Of a DNA stretch of 64,000 nt, positions 37,744 through 45,728 are shown piece after piece; the stretch's first letter is position 1, and each line of letters starts with the position of its first letter. The notes below the pieces were generated by a model, which saw only the letters and a program-made list of their open reading frames with translations, was not told the DNA's origin and searched no databases. A program made the position numbers and the translations under genes. Source of the DNA: Pontibacter mangrovi (GTDB lineage: Bacteria; Bacteroidota; Bacteroidia; Cytophagales; Hymenobacteraceae); the NCBI RefSeq assembly GCF_006385705.1, contig NZ_VFRQ01000011.1, forward strand, positions 62,001 through 126,000. The letters are read 5' to 3'.

Positions 37744-37915
37744 TGCTCAATTCTGAATGAGTGAATGGGTGAGTTAAAAGCTTGCTTGCCCTCATCAACC
37801 TTACAGTTTCTTGAAGTAGCTCTATCGCCACGTTAAGCCACGGGAATACAGGAAGAGGTAGAGCATTTAGGGGGAACAATGGCGGCTAAAGCTAACCTTA
37901 CCCGCGTCTAAAAGA

Positions 37916-37943
37916 CAGGGGCTGCCTTTTTCGGCAGCCCCTG
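37916..37943 (-). terminator. Terminator downstream of the lipoprotein gene
   Basis: A perfect 11-bp stem CAGGGGCTGCC/GGCAGCCCCTG with a 6-base loop; on the minus strand it is followed by TCTTTT. Confidence 0.65.
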
Positions 37944-37974
37944 CAAGTATAAATTCCACGTAATCAGCGCTACG

Positions 37975-38745
37975 CTACTCCTCCTCCAGCGTTCCTACCT
38001 GCACCTCCTCCAGGTTGATCTCAGAGACCTTCTCTAGTTTGCCAGCCTCAAAAGCCCTGTCATAGTTGTCTATCGGGAAGTCCTTGTCTGATATTTTATA
38101 GTTGTTGTAGTCCTGGAAGCGGAAGTTGCCCACCGTTCTGGGGTTAATGGCCTCCCGGAAGCGGGAGCCGCCGCCATTCTCCTCGAAGTTATAGGCCAGG
38201 TAATCCATGGTATGGCGGTCTTTGTGAAACCAGTACACATACTCATCCTTAAAATCATCGCCGCCTCCCTCCTGCGCAAAGGTTACTTTCACTTTGTGGT
38301 AAGGCTCTCCTTTTACAGTGGCCTCGCCTAGGTATGTTTTCTGCACGGCAGCATCGTTGAGGAAGTATGGCAGCAGCGCAAAATAGATAACGCCGTTTAC
38401 CGAGGCACTATACTTTTGCTGCTCCTCCTCCGCCAGCTGCTCTTCTGCATCGTTTAGGGTGCGCTTAAAGCCGCTGTTGCTCAGCACATCGTGCACGCGC
38501 CGGCCAGTAGAGTCGGTAAAGGTGCGGCTGTATACAAAGGCGCCGTTGTCGCGCAGCGCCCGGTACTGCATCTCCCGGAACCGGAAACTCACCACGCTTC
38601 TGTCCAGGTTGTCCGCGCCGTGCGCGGCCAGTGCCGCATCCACAATTTCCTGCGCCTCAGAATCCGGGGTTTTACTTTCGGTGCAGGCGGTTACAAGCAA
38701 CAGCAGCCCCAACAGCCAGGCAAAAGTATAAGTATGGTTTTTCAT
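37975..38745 (-). CDS. Lipoprotein, DUF6503-like
   Basis: 256 residues from the ATG at 38745 (a second ATG lies four codons upstream). The N-terminus is a lipoprotein signal: MKNHTYTFAWLLGLLLLVTA followed by Cys. The mature part starts with EIVDAALAAHGADNLDRSVVSFRFREMQY and contains YLGEATVKGEPYHKVKVTF and DEYVYWFHKDRHTMDYLAYN, a pattern I associate with the Bacteroidota DUF6503 family; that assignment is from memory. Function is unknown. It lies downstream of the marR-yceI-yceI genes on the same strand, but a hairpin at 38805-38834 probably separates the transcripts. Confidence 0.7.
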   Translation of the reverse strand: MKNHTYTFAWLLGLLLLVTACTESKTPDSEAQEIVDAALAAHGADNLDRSVVSFRFREMQYRALRDNGAFVYSRTFTDSTGRRVHDVLSNSGFKRTLNDAEEQLAEEEQQKYSASVNGVIYFALLPYFLNDAAVQKTYLGEATVKGEPYHKVKVTFAQEGGGDDFKDEYVYWFHKDRHTMDYLAYNFEENGGGSRFREAINPRTVGNFRFQDYNNYKISDKDFPIDNYDRAFEAGKLEKVSEINLEEVQVGTLEEE

Positions 38746-38768
38746 GCGGCAGGTCATCGTTATGCTTC

Positions 38769-38776
38769 CAAAGGTA
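38769..38776 (-). promoter_or_regulatory. Candidate -7 box for the DUF6503-like gene
   Basis: TACCTTTG on the minus strand, 23 bases before the ATG at 38745, just after the terminator of the yceI gene. No clear -33 box. Confidence 0.35.
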
Positions 38777-38804
38777 TAAAATTGGCAGGCAAGTATAAAA
38801 CGAA

Positions 38805-38834
38805 AAACCGCCCCGGCCGGAGCCAGAGCGGTTT
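38805..38834 (-). terminator. Terminator after second yceI
   Basis: A stem of up to 13 bp with G-U pairs (ends AAACCGC/GCGGTTT), followed on the minus strand by TTCGTTTT. Confidence 0.6.
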
Positions 38835-38856
38835 GTATAATTGCCAGCGCTGTGGC

Positions 38857-39525
38857 TTACTTCTTTGCGGTCACGTCAAAAGAAACGGTAAACTCATCGT
38901 GGATGGCTTTGTCGCCCAGGTTACCGAAAAACGTCTCGGAACCGTAGCGCACGTCAAACTTAGAGCGGTCTACCACCATGTCGGCTTTAGCCGTTACGGT
39001 ACCCTCGTTCACGTTTACGGTGGCCGGGAAGCTTACCTTCTCCGTCTTCTCCTTTATCGTCAGGTTGCCCTCTACGTTGTAATTCTCCTCACCGGCAGCC
39101 GCGTCCGCAATCGGCGAAGCCCCTGTGATCTCAAATGTGGCCGTAGGAAATTTCTCCACGCCAAAGAAGTCGTCGGACTTCAGGTGTCCTACTAGCTTGG
39201 CATTGTCTTCTTCCGCCTCCAGGTCAGTGTTGGTAAGCGAGTTCATGTCGATCACGATCGTGCCGCCGGTCAGTTGGTCACCGTTTACGGTAAGCTCGCC
39301 GCTCTGCACTTTAATCTCTCCACGGTGCTCTCCGGTAACTTTGGTGCCGTGCCACTTCACGCTGCTTTCTTCCTGCGCTATCTGGTAGATTTCTCCCTCA
39401 CCGGTTGCTGCGGCAGCCTCGGAGGTTACCGTGGTTGTCTCTTCAGCGGTGTTTTCGGCTTCGCTGCTGCACGCTGCCAAAAACATGGCGGCTACAAATG
39501 AGGCATAAATGGCTGTTCTTTTCAT
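38857..39525 (-). CDS. YceI family lipoprotein
   Basis: 222 residues with a lipoprotein signal (MKRTAIYASFVAAMFLAACS). The YceI domain spans about 45-222: ESSVKWHGTKVTGEHRGEIK, GGTIVIDMNSLTNTDL, HLKSDDFFGVEKFPTATFEI and DMVVDRSKFDVRYGSETFF. YceI proteins are lipocalin-like barrels that can bind polyisoprenoid lipids. It is a close paralogue of the next gene upstream (39608-40264), differing in that this one is lipid-anchored and carries a Glu/Thr-rich linker after the cysteine. Confidence 0.92.
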   Translation of the reverse strand: MKRTAIYASFVAAMFLAACSSEAENTAEETTTVTSEAAAATGEGEIYQIAQEESSVKWHGTKVTGEHRGEIKVQSGELTVNGDQLTGGTIVIDMNSLTNTDLEAEEDNAKLVGHLKSDDFFGVEKFPTATFEITGASPIADAAAGEENYNVEGNLTIKEKTEKVSFPATVNVNEGTVTAKADMVVDRSKFDVRYGSETFFGNLGDKAIHDEFTVSFDVTAKK

Positions 39526-39607
39526 GGGTAATTAATTATGTATGAAAAAGTTGATTACAAAAATTAGGTCCCCGTTTATCCCGGGGAAGTAAAGTATAAA
39601 CCGAAGC

Positions 39608-40264
39608 TTACTGCTTGGCCGTCACGTCCAGCGTTACCACGAAGTCATCATAGATCACTTTATCGCCCAGGTTATCGAAGAAGCTTTTAGAGCCGTAGCG
39701 CACGTCATACTTGGAGCGGTCCACGGTAACTTCCGCTTTGGCAGAGGCCACGCCGTTTTTAACCGATACAGTAGCCGGGAAGGATACCTGGTTGGTGATG
39801 CCTTTGATGGTCAGGTCGCCGGTAACGGTGGCGTTTGGCTGGCCGGCTGCCGCGTTGGCAAGAGGCTTCACGCTGCTGATCTTAAAAGTAGCGGTGGGGT
39901 GCTTCTCCACGCCAAAGAAATCATCCGACTTCAGGTGGTTCACCAGTTTGGCGTTATAGCCTTCGTCTTTGATGTCGGTGTTGGAGATGCTGTTCATGTC
40001 GATCACGAAGGTGCCGCCCACGATCTTGTTGCTGTTTACCTGCAGTTCCCCGCTTTGCAGCTGGATGTCGCCGAAATGCTCTCCGGTAACTTTTTTGGCG
40101 TGCCACTTCAGGTTGCTTTTGGCCACGTCTACTTTGTAAGCACGCGCCTTGGCAGGAGCGGCTACTTCAGTAGCGTTTGCAGCAGCCACTTTGTCGGTGT
40201 TGCCGGCCTGGGCTGTAAATAGCAGCGCACTGGCAAGCGAGGCAAGAATAACGTACTTTTTCAT
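39608..40264 (-). CDS. YceI family periplasmic protein
   Basis: 218 residues with a cleavable signal peptide (MKKYVILASLASALLFTAQA). YceI domain motifs: KSNLKWHAKKVTGEHFGDIQ, GGTFVIDMNSISNTDIKDEG, HLKSDDFFGVEKHPTATFKI and EVTVDRSKYDVRYGSKSFF. It is probably a periplasmic binder of isoprenoid-type lipid. The marR-family gene ends 33 bases upstream on the same strand, so the regulator and this gene are likely one transcript, with the second yceI 82 bases downstream. Confidence 0.93.
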   Translation of the reverse strand: MKKYVILASLASALLFTAQAGNTDKVAAANATEVAAPAKARAYKVDVAKSNLKWHAKKVTGEHFGDIQLQSGELQVNSNKIVGGTFVIDMNSISNTDIKDEGYNAKLVNHLKSDDFFGVEKHPTATFKISSVKPLANAAAGQPNATVTGDLTIKGITNQVSFPATVSVKNGVASAKAEVTVDRSKYDVRYGSKSFFDNLGDKVIYDDFVVTLDVTAKQ

Positions 40265-40297
40265 CTGGTTTATTGGATTAGGCTTCTATTTTTGGAA

Positions 40298-40750
40298 TTA
40301 CTTATTTCTGATCTTATCCAGCAGAAGGTTAAGCTGGGCAGCCTCATCTTCCGATAGATTGGTGATGCCGGTGCCTTTCCCGCCTTCCAGGCTATCCATC
40401 TGCTCCAGCAGCTGCAGCCCTTTTTCTGTTATCAGCACATCCACGGTGCGGCGGTCGGAGGGGCACTGCTTGCGCGTTACAAGGCCTTTGGCTTCCAGCT
40501 TGTCCACAATGCGCGAGGCATTGGAGGTTTTGTCCAGCATGCGCTCGATCAACAGGCTGATGGTGGCCGGCTTCGGGTACTGCCCGCGCAGGATGCGCAG
40601 GATATTATACTGCGGGAGCGTAACGCCGAAAGGCTTAAAAAGCGTCGACTGTGCCTGTTGCAGATAACCCGAAGTATACACCACATTGATGTAGGCTTTC
40701 TGGTACTCGCTCTTGAAAACGCTCTGCTTTATCTCTTCTTCTATCTTCAT
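40298..40750 (-). CDS. MarR family transcriptional regulator
   Basis: 150 residues with a winged-helix MarR domain: VTLPQYNILRILRGQYPKPA, TISLLIERMLDKTSNASRIV (recognition helix), KLEAKGLVTRKQCPSDRRTV (wing with DRR) and LITEKGLQLL. The helices at the ends would form the dimer interface. No effector pocket can be inferred. It is the first gene of a likely marR-yceI-yceI operon. A full Bacteroidota promoter and a 7-bp inverted repeat inside its spacer lie just upstream, so autorepression is plausible. Confidence 0.93.
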   Translation of the reverse strand: MKIEEEIKQSVFKSEYQKAYINVVYTSGYLQQAQSTLFKPFGVTLPQYNILRILRGQYPKPATISLLIERMLDKTSNASRIVDKLEAKGLVTRKQCPSDRRTVDVLITEKGLQLLEQMDSLEGGKGTGITNLSEDEAAQLNLLLDKIRNK

Positions 40751-40778
40751 GGTTGCCTTTGGTCCTCTTAAGTTGGTA

Positions 40779-40809
40779 CAAATATATGTACATACATTTA
40801 ATGTACAAA
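40779..40809 (-). promoter_or_regulatory. Promoter and operator of the marR-yceI operon
   Basis: On the minus strand this reads TTTG, a 19-base spacer, then TATATTTG, an exact match to the Bacteroidota TTTG-N19-TAnnTTTG promoter. It lies 29 bases before the marR ATG. The spacer contains a perfect inverted repeat TGTACAT-N7-ATGTACA (40787-40793 and 40801-40807), a suitable binding site for a MarR dimer that would block RNA polymerase. That the repeat binds this MarR is inference. Confidence 0.75.
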
Positions 40810-40897
40810 CACATCAACAGAAATAATTCTAAAAAGTTTCTTTTGCAGATGATTATACTTTAAAAAACAGGTAAGCAGGGTTTTGTGTTTGATGGCT

Positions 40898-41887
40898 TTA
40901 TTTCAGGAATAGCATTCCCTCCTGCTCCAGCACCAGCCCAAAAGGCTCTTCTTCCAGCATTAGAAACCCATCCAGGGCTAAAAAGTTGAAGGCGCTGCTA
41001 AGTTGCATTGAGCTCCAGGCGCCAAGGCTGGTCTCGAGTCCTGAGCCCAGTACAGTGATCATTCCGGCCTTTTTGGCTTCCTGCAGCAACCTTACCGTGT
41101 TCAGGTAGCCGCCCGCCTTCATCGGCGTGATGCTTACCCCATGAAACTGCGTGCGCAGCAGCTCAAAGTCGGCCAGGTCGGTTACCGACTCATCCGCAAC
41201 AAGCGGCACGGGGCTAATGTTTTTGATCTGGGCATACATGGCGGCTTTAGATGCTGGCAAAGGCTGCTCCATAAACAGCACCTGCTCCCGCTCCAGGCCA
41301 TGCAAAAAGCGCAGCAGCTCCTCCGGGTTCTGCCAGCTTTCGTGCCCCTCCAGCACCAGTGGCTGGTCTGTGTAACGCTGCACTTCCCGCACCAGTTCAT
41401 CGCCCTGCTCCGGGCTAACCCTCAATTTTAGATACCGGAAGCGCTCCAGCCGCTCCTGCCTCAGGTACTCCTCCACCTGCGCCGGGTCGGTCACCGCCAG
41501 GGTATAACAGGTTGCCTGCGGCTCTGGCGCCGGCTGGCCAAGCAGCTGGTGCACGGGTATGCCTTTGTGCTGGCAGAAGTAGTGAAGGTAGGCCGCCTCG
41601 ATGGCAAAGCGCAGGGCGTTGATAGGTGGGTGCTGCTCCAGCAGCTGCAGCAGCTCTTCCATACTTGGCACATGCGGCAGCCCCGCCATCAGCAGCACTT
41701 TATACTGCTGCAGCAGCAGTTCCGGCGTTTCGCCATAGCGCAGGTTGGGGGCAGCCTCTCCAAAGCCACTGAACGTGCCATCCGACACCTGCACCAGGAA
41801 ATTAACCTTTGTAGCCTGGGTACCGGGCGCACTAACCGAGGAGCGCTTTAGCTTCAGGTGCAGTACTTCTATTTGCCATTTTAACAT
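40898..41887 (-). CDS. Enolase-superfamily enzyme, dipeptide epimerase/MenC-like
   Basis: 329 residues from the ATG at 41887 (the frame opens upstream, but without similarity). It shows the muconate-lactonising-enzyme subgroup pattern: capping domain with GFGEAAPNLRYGET, then the barrel with FRYLKLRVSP, PLVLEGHESW, FMEQPLP, PLVADESVTDL, ITPMKAGGYLNTVRLL and GSGLETSLGAW. Metal ligands Glu (MEQP) and Asp (ADES) and the Lys of PMKAGG are present. Two usual catalytic-site residues deviate: the KxK pair reads KLR, and the first metal ligand DAN reads EGH. It may be an L-Ala-D/L-Glu epimerase or o-succinylbenzoate synthase relative with altered chemistry; no cell-wall recycling or menaquinone gene is adjacent. 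Confidence 0.75.
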   Translation of the reverse strand: MLKWQIEVLHLKLKRSSVSAPGTQATKVNFLVQVSDGTFSGFGEAAPNLRYGETPELLLQQYKVLLMAGLPHVPSMEELLQLLEQHPPINALRFAIEAAYLHYFCQHKGIPVHQLLGQPAPEPQATCYTLAVTDPAQVEEYLRQERLERFRYLKLRVSPEQGDELVREVQRYTDQPLVLEGHESWQNPEELLRFLHGLEREQVLFMEQPLPASKAAMYAQIKNISPVPLVADESVTDLADFELLRTQFHGVSITPMKAGGYLNTVRLLQEAKKAGMITVLGSGLETSLGAWSSMQLSSAFNFLALDGFLMLEEEPFGLVLEQEGMLFLK

Positions 41888-42173
41888 AGGGTGCGTTAGC
41901 TTTATCTTCTGTAGTTCTAAAATTGCATTTTTATCCGCATTTAGCCAATACCTGCTGCGCTGGCAGCACACGGTTACCTTAAAAATAGGACACGAAAAAA
42001 TAGTTTACAGCCGCAGCACCAAGTGTTTGCAGCTTTGCTTCCAGAGTATATATTTGCTAAGCTTTTGTAGGTGTGCCCTGTCAGCAAATAACGTCATTAG
42101 GGACTTTTCAGCCGCATTCACTTCAAGGCTTTTTGTTTTACCGGCTGCGGCCATACATGTTGTGAATTTCTAT

Positions 42174-43610
42174 ATGAAAAAATCTTTTTTGCCGCTGGTC
42201 ACGCTGCTGGGCATTACGGTGGCTGCCATTCTCACCGTGCTGCAGCAGTACGGCATCGTGGCGCTGCCGGCGGAGGTGCTGACGGCCGTTCGCTGGGCCT
42301 GCATCGGCAGCCTGCTGCTCTACGGCCTGCAGAAGCGCTCCCTCACCGCCTGGATTCTGATAAGCATGGTGCTGGGCGCCGAGATCGGCTACGACTTCCC
42401 GGGCTTTGCGGTGGAGCTGAGCGTACTGAGCAAGGTGTTCCTCAAGCTCATCAAAACCATCATCGCCCCGCTTATTTTTGCCACCCTGGTGGTGGGCATT
42501 GCCGGACACGCCAACCTAAAGCAGGTGGGCAGCATGGGCTGGAAGGCGCTCGTGTACTTTGAGGTGGTGACCACGCTGGCGCTGTTCATCGGGTTGGCTG
42601 TTATCAACTTTACCAAGGCAGGCGAGGGAATTGACGCAGGGCTGGCGCAGGCGCACGAAGAGATACAGGCCATGCCCCCGCAGTCAACCGCCGACATCAT
42701 CCTGCACGTTTTCCCAGAGAACATCGCCAAGTCCGTGGCGGAGGGGCAGGTGCTGCAGATCGTGGTGTTCAGCGTGCTGTTTGCCATTGGCCTGGCCATG
42801 GTGAGCGAGAAGAAGCGCAAGCCCATGCTCGACTTCTGCGAGAGCCTCTCCGAAACGATGTTCAAGTTCACCAACATCATCATGTACTTCGCCCCGGTGG
42901 GCGTGGGCGCTGCCATTGCCTACACGGTGGGGCACATGGGCTTTGGCATCCTGGTCAACCTGTTCCAGCTGTTGGCTACGCTTTATGTGGCGCTGCTGCT
43001 CTTCTCGCTGCTGGTGCTGCTGCCCGTGGCCCTGGTGGCGCGGGTGCCGGTAAGGCGCTTTCTGCAGGCCGTTTCCGGGCCTGTTTCCATCGCCTTTGCC
43101 ACCACCAGCTCGGAGGCCGCGCTGCCCCGCGCCATGGAGGAGATGGAGAAGCTGGGCGTGCCGCGGCGCATCGTGGCCTTCGTGATGCCCACCGGCTACA
43201 GCTTTAACCTGGACGGCACCACCTTATACCTGGCGCTGGCGTCGGTATTTGTGGCCCAGGCCGCCGGCATCGACCTTTCCTGGAAACAGCAGCTGGTCAT
43301 GGTGTTCACGCTGATGCTCACCTCTAAAGGCGTGGCCGGCGTGCCGCGTGCCTCACTGGTTATACTTCTGGGAACGGTGGCCTCATTTAACTTGCCGGTA
43401 TGGCCTGTTTTCGCCATTTTAGGCATAGATGAGCTGATGGACATGGCCCGCACCTCTATCAACGTGACGGGCAACTGCCTGGCCACCGCCGTGGTGGCGC
43501 GTTGGGAGGGTGAATTTAACCCACAGCCGGAAACAGGGCTGGTAGAAACGTCTATCCCGGAACTAGCACCGCAACAAGAGGCGGATAACAGGGAAACTGA
43601 GCTGGTGTAA
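42174..43610 (+). CDS. Dicarboxylate/amino acid:cation symporter (DAACS family)
   Basis: 478 residues from the ATG at 42174. The frame is open upstream to 41745, but that part overlaps the divergent gene and is not membrane-like. About eight hydrophobic segments plus hairpin loops are present. Motifs of the glutamate/aspartate/dicarboxylate transporters: IKTIIAPLIFATLVVGIAG, IAFATTSSEAALPRAMEEME (serine-rich reentrant loop), MPTGYSFNLDGTTLYLALAS (substrate/cation site), TSKGVAGVPRASLVIL, and DMARTSINVTGNCLATAVVA (Asp and Arg/Asn ligands). It imports acidic amino acids or C4-dicarboxylates with Na+ or H+. The C-terminal tail is acidic. Confidence 0.94.
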   Translation: MKKSFLPLVTLLGITVAAILTVLQQYGIVALPAEVLTAVRWACIGSLLLYGLQKRSLTAWILISMVLGAEIGYDFPGFAVELSVLSKVFLKLIKTIIAPLIFATLVVGIAGHANLKQVGSMGWKALVYFEVVTTLALFIGLAVINFTKAGEGIDAGLAQAHEEIQAMPPQSTADIILHVFPENIAKSVAEGQVLQIVVFSVLFAIGLAMVSEKKRKPMLDFCESLSETMFKFTNIIMYFAPVGVGAAIAYTVGHMGFGILVNLFQLLATLYVALLLFSLLVLLPVALVARVPVRRFLQAVSGPVSIAFATTSSEAALPRAMEEMEKLGVPRRIVAFVMPTGYSFNLDGTTLYLALASVFVAQAAGIDLSWKQQLVMVFTLMLTSKGVAGVPRASLVILLGTVASFNLPVWPVFAILGIDELMDMARTSINVTGNCLATAVVARWEGEFNPQPETGLVETSIPELAPQQEADNRETELV

Positions 43611-43622
43611 AGCTGGTTACTC

Positions 43623-43671
43623 TAAATTAAAAGTCCCCTTCCGTGTGCGGCAGAAGGGGACTTTTAATTTA
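43623..43671. terminator. Strong terminator after the symporter gene
   Basis: A perfect 19-bp stem (arms TAAATTAAAAGTCCCCTTC and complement) with an 11-base loop. A and T tracts at both ends allow function in both directions; the tRNA-Leu transcript converges from the right. Confidence 0.87.
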
Positions 43672-43696
43672 TACCTGAAAGGTATGGCTACATAAA

Positions 43697-43730
43697 AAAA
43701 GAGGCAACCCGTTTCCGGATAGCCTCTTTT
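43697..43730 (-). terminator. Terminator of tRNA-Leu transcript
   Basis: Arms AAAAGAGGCTATCC and GGGTTGCCTCTTTT pair with one mismatch, followed by Ts on the minus strand. It begins directly at the tRNA 3' end. Confidence 0.6.
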
Positions 43731-43814
43731 GGTGCGCAAGAAAGGACTCGAACCTTCACACCTTACGGAACTGCCGCCTGAAGACAGCGCGTCTACCAAT
43801 TTCGCCACTTGCGC
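43730..43814 (-). tRNA. tRNA-Leu (anticodon CAG)
   Basis: Minus strand. Acceptor arms GCGCAAG and CTTGCGC pair perfectly, with discriminator A and an encoded CCA. The D-arm contains AAATTGGTAGACGC, the anticodon stem-loop is CTGTC-TTCAGGC-GGCAG giving anticodon CAG, and a long type II variable arm (TTCCGTAAGGTGTG) precedes the T-loop TTCGAGT. The long variable arm and the D-arm sequence are typical of leucine tRNA. 85 bases including CCA. Confidence 0.93.
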
Positions 43815-43963
43815 ATTTCCCCTCAACCGCGGTCAAGGATTGGTACTGCAAATATACAACGCATATTCTTATTTGCAACACCTCTACGGCCGGATATTTT
43901 TCTTCTAAAGTATGACTGGGCTCTCCACACGCTCAAGCCACTGACTTTCAGGTAGAATATTTT

Positions 43964-44785
43964 TTACTGCCGCACCAAAACATAGCCGCTCAGGCTTGCC
44001 CCCACAAACTCTTCCCAGTTGCCTAGGCTGGCTTTGCGTGAAAAGCTACTTCCTCCGAGCTTTGCGCCTAGCATAATGGACCGTCTGTCGGCCCCTGTGG
44101 CCGGCAGGTACTCAATGCCCAGGAAAAAGTCTTCGTCCGTATAAACCGCGAAAGGCTGCAAATCTATACTTACCCACCCCTCGCTGGTAGACAGCCGCTG
44201 CACCACTCTCTCCTCCAACAGGCGCTCTCCCGGCTTGCCGTCGCGGTTGCGGTACAGGTTGATGCGGAACAAGGCGGAGTCAAGTTTGGAACTGGTCAGG
44301 TAAAAGTGTGCGGAAAGCAGCTCGGTGGGCCTGTCCTTTACCTGAATGAAGTTGGCAAACTCATAGATGTCTTTGCTTTCTCTCTGGTCGGGGTTGCCCC
44401 ACACCATGGGCAGGCGGCCGGTTACTCCCAGCTTTCTGGTTTTTAGCTTGCGGCTTTGCACCACCACCTCCTGCAGTCGCTCCGTCTTTTCCTGTAGCTT
44501 CACCTCCAGCGGCTGCATCCCTACCAGTTCCGACACGGGCACGCTGCGCTCCTGGTAGCCAATGGCGGAAAAGGTTAGCGTGTCTGTGGCGTGGGTGGCC
44601 GGCAGCTCCAGTGTAAACTTACCGTGCTCATCCGAGGCCGTCCCGACGTTTTTGTTCCGGATGCCGATGTTGACGTATGGCAAAGGCTCGCTGCTGCTGG
44701 ACAGCACAGTTCCCTGCAGGTTTAAGTGCTGCGCCTCTGCCAGCAGAGAGAGCAGTAGAAGTATGACTGTGAAAGTTTGCTTCAT
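43964..44785 (-). CDS. Secreted protein with carboxypeptidase-regulatory-like domain
   Basis: 273 residues, signal peptide ending near LLAEAQ. Residues about 20-95 form a CarboxypepD_reg-like beta-sandwich (LNLQGTVLSSSSEPLPYVNI, KNVGTASDEHGKFTLELPAT, DTLTFSAIGYQERSVPV, PLEVKLQE), the domain found at the N-termini of TonB-linked outer-membrane proteins. Residues about 100-273 lack a receptor barrel and have no family I can name (KDIYEFANFIQVKDRPTELL, LFRINLYRNRDGKPGERLLE, DEDFFLGIEYLP). It is probably outer-membrane-associated or periplasmic. Function unknown. It is last in a run of three small secreted-protein genes. Confidence 0.78.
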   Translation of the reverse strand: MKQTFTVILLLLSLLAEAQHLNLQGTVLSSSSEPLPYVNIGIRNKNVGTASDEHGKFTLELPATHATDTLTFSAIGYQERSVPVSELVGMQPLEVKLQEKTERLQEVVVQSRKLKTRKLGVTGRLPMVWGNPDQRESKDIYEFANFIQVKDRPTELLSAHFYLTSSKLDSALFRINLYRNRDGKPGERLLEERVVQRLSTSEGWVSIDLQPFAVYTDEDFFLGIEYLPATGADRRSIMLGAKLGGSSFSRKASLGNWEEFVGASLSGYVLVRQ

Positions 44786-44805
44786 TTGTAGGAGGGTTTA
44801 AGTCT

Positions 44806-45276
44806 TTAAGATTTGTTTTCCGTTCGCTCGATCCGCAGTTCCACCAGGTTGGCCGAGATTTGTTTTTCAGCCTCAGGATAAGGCAGGGCCTGCAGAAAAA
44901 ACAGCTTATACTTGTCTCCGAAGGCAATGGCTGGCGCGAAGAGCGTCAATTTGCTAGGTTGCGTTGTGGTAGCTGTCGCTTCGGAGGGCATGGCGGGTTT
45001 GGTCAGCCGCCAGGCTGTTGGCGCAGCGTTTCCTGCCATACTTGCCTCCAGTTGCAGCGTTACCTCTCCTGCCTGCACACAAAGCACATCTTTGGGGCAG
45101 CGGCTATCGTTCAGCTCGGTCAGCGTGATGGTAGCTATACTTCCGGACAGGCTGTCTACTACCTGCACCTGCTCGTGCAGGCTTATGGTAAAGGTTTGCC
45201 CAACCGGCACCTGCCGTTGCAGAGGGGCTTCGGACATCAGCAACAGGTTCAGGGCGAGGATCAGCGAATAAAGCAT
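44806..45276 (-). CDS. Small secreted protein, paralogue of the next gene
   Basis: 156 residues. The N-terminus (MLYSLILALNLLLMSEAP) reads as a signal peptide. The core is LNDSRCPKDVLCVQAGEVTLQL followed by a beta-rich stretch and ALPYPEAEKQISANLVELRI. The same order (DSRCPxDVxCVxxG, then LPYP near the C-terminus) is found in the neighbour at 45282-45728, so the two are paralogues. The two cysteines in RCPxDVxCV could form a disulfide. No established function is known to me. The spacing to the upstream gene is only 5 bases, so they are co-transcribed. Confidence 0.75.
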   Translation of the reverse strand: MLYSLILALNLLLMSEAPLQRQVPVGQTFTISLHEQVQVVDSLSGSIATITLTELNDSRCPKDVLCVQAGEVTLQLEASMAGNAAPTAWRLTKPAMPSEATATTTQPSKLTLFAPAIAFGDKYKLFFLQALPYPEAEKQISANLVELRIERTENKS

Positions 45277-45281
45277 GTATA

Positions 45282-45728
45282 TTATTTTTTAGTGACGATC
45301 AGTTTCACCTGCTTCTCGGTATCCGTGTTTGCCTCGGAGGGATATGGCAGTACTTCCAGCAGCGTAACCTCATACGCTTTCCCGTCCACCAGCACCTCAA
45401 TCGGGTGTTTACTTCTGGCAGGCTCGGGGCGGCAGTCGCCGATGCAGAAGTTTAGCTTTTGCCCTTTGCGCCCTATTTGGCCCACCCGCAGCTCAACCGA
45501 GGCATTGCCCATCCATACACAGACAACATCCTGCGGGCAGCGCGAATCCTCCACCCGCTCCAGCTCCAGGTACAGGCTATCGCCGTTTATCAGTTCTACC
45601 CGCTCATCCGGCTCCATGGTAAAGGGTTTGCCGTAAGCAGGTTTCTGCGGCACCAGTTCTGGCAGTATTTCATCGTGGCACTGCCCGAGGGCCAAGAGCA
45701 TCAAAATAGACAGGAAATAATTCGCCAT
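45282..45728 (-). CDS. Small lipoprotein, paralogue of the preceding gene
   Basis: 148 residues from the ATG at 45728; the frame is open further upstream to 45824 without a signal sequence. MANYFLSILMLLALGQ followed by Cys is a lipoprotein signal. The core is VEDSRCPQDVVCVWMGNASV and LNFCIGDCRPEP, then VTLLEVLPYPSEANTDTEKQ. It shares the SRCPxDVxCV and LPYP pattern with the gene at 44806-45276 and adds a second cysteine pair (CIGDC). It is probably membrane-anchored in the periplasm. Function unknown. Confidence 0.75.
   Translation of the reverse strand: MANYFLSILMLLALGQCHDEILPELVPQKPAYGKPFTMEPDERVELINGDSLYLELERVEDSRCPQDVVCVWMGNASVELRVGQIGRKGQKLNFCIGDCRPEPARSKHPIEVLVDGKAYEVTLLEVLPYPSEANTDTEKQVKLIVTKK

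Noticed and set aside
41745..42173. N-terminal 143-residue extension of the symporter
   Set aside because: It overlaps the divergent enolase-superfamily gene and is not conserved-looking; the membrane protein starts at 42174.
43617..43826. Open frame of 69 residues on the minus strand
   Set aside because: It lies over the tRNA-Leu gene and two terminator hairpins, so it is not a protein gene.
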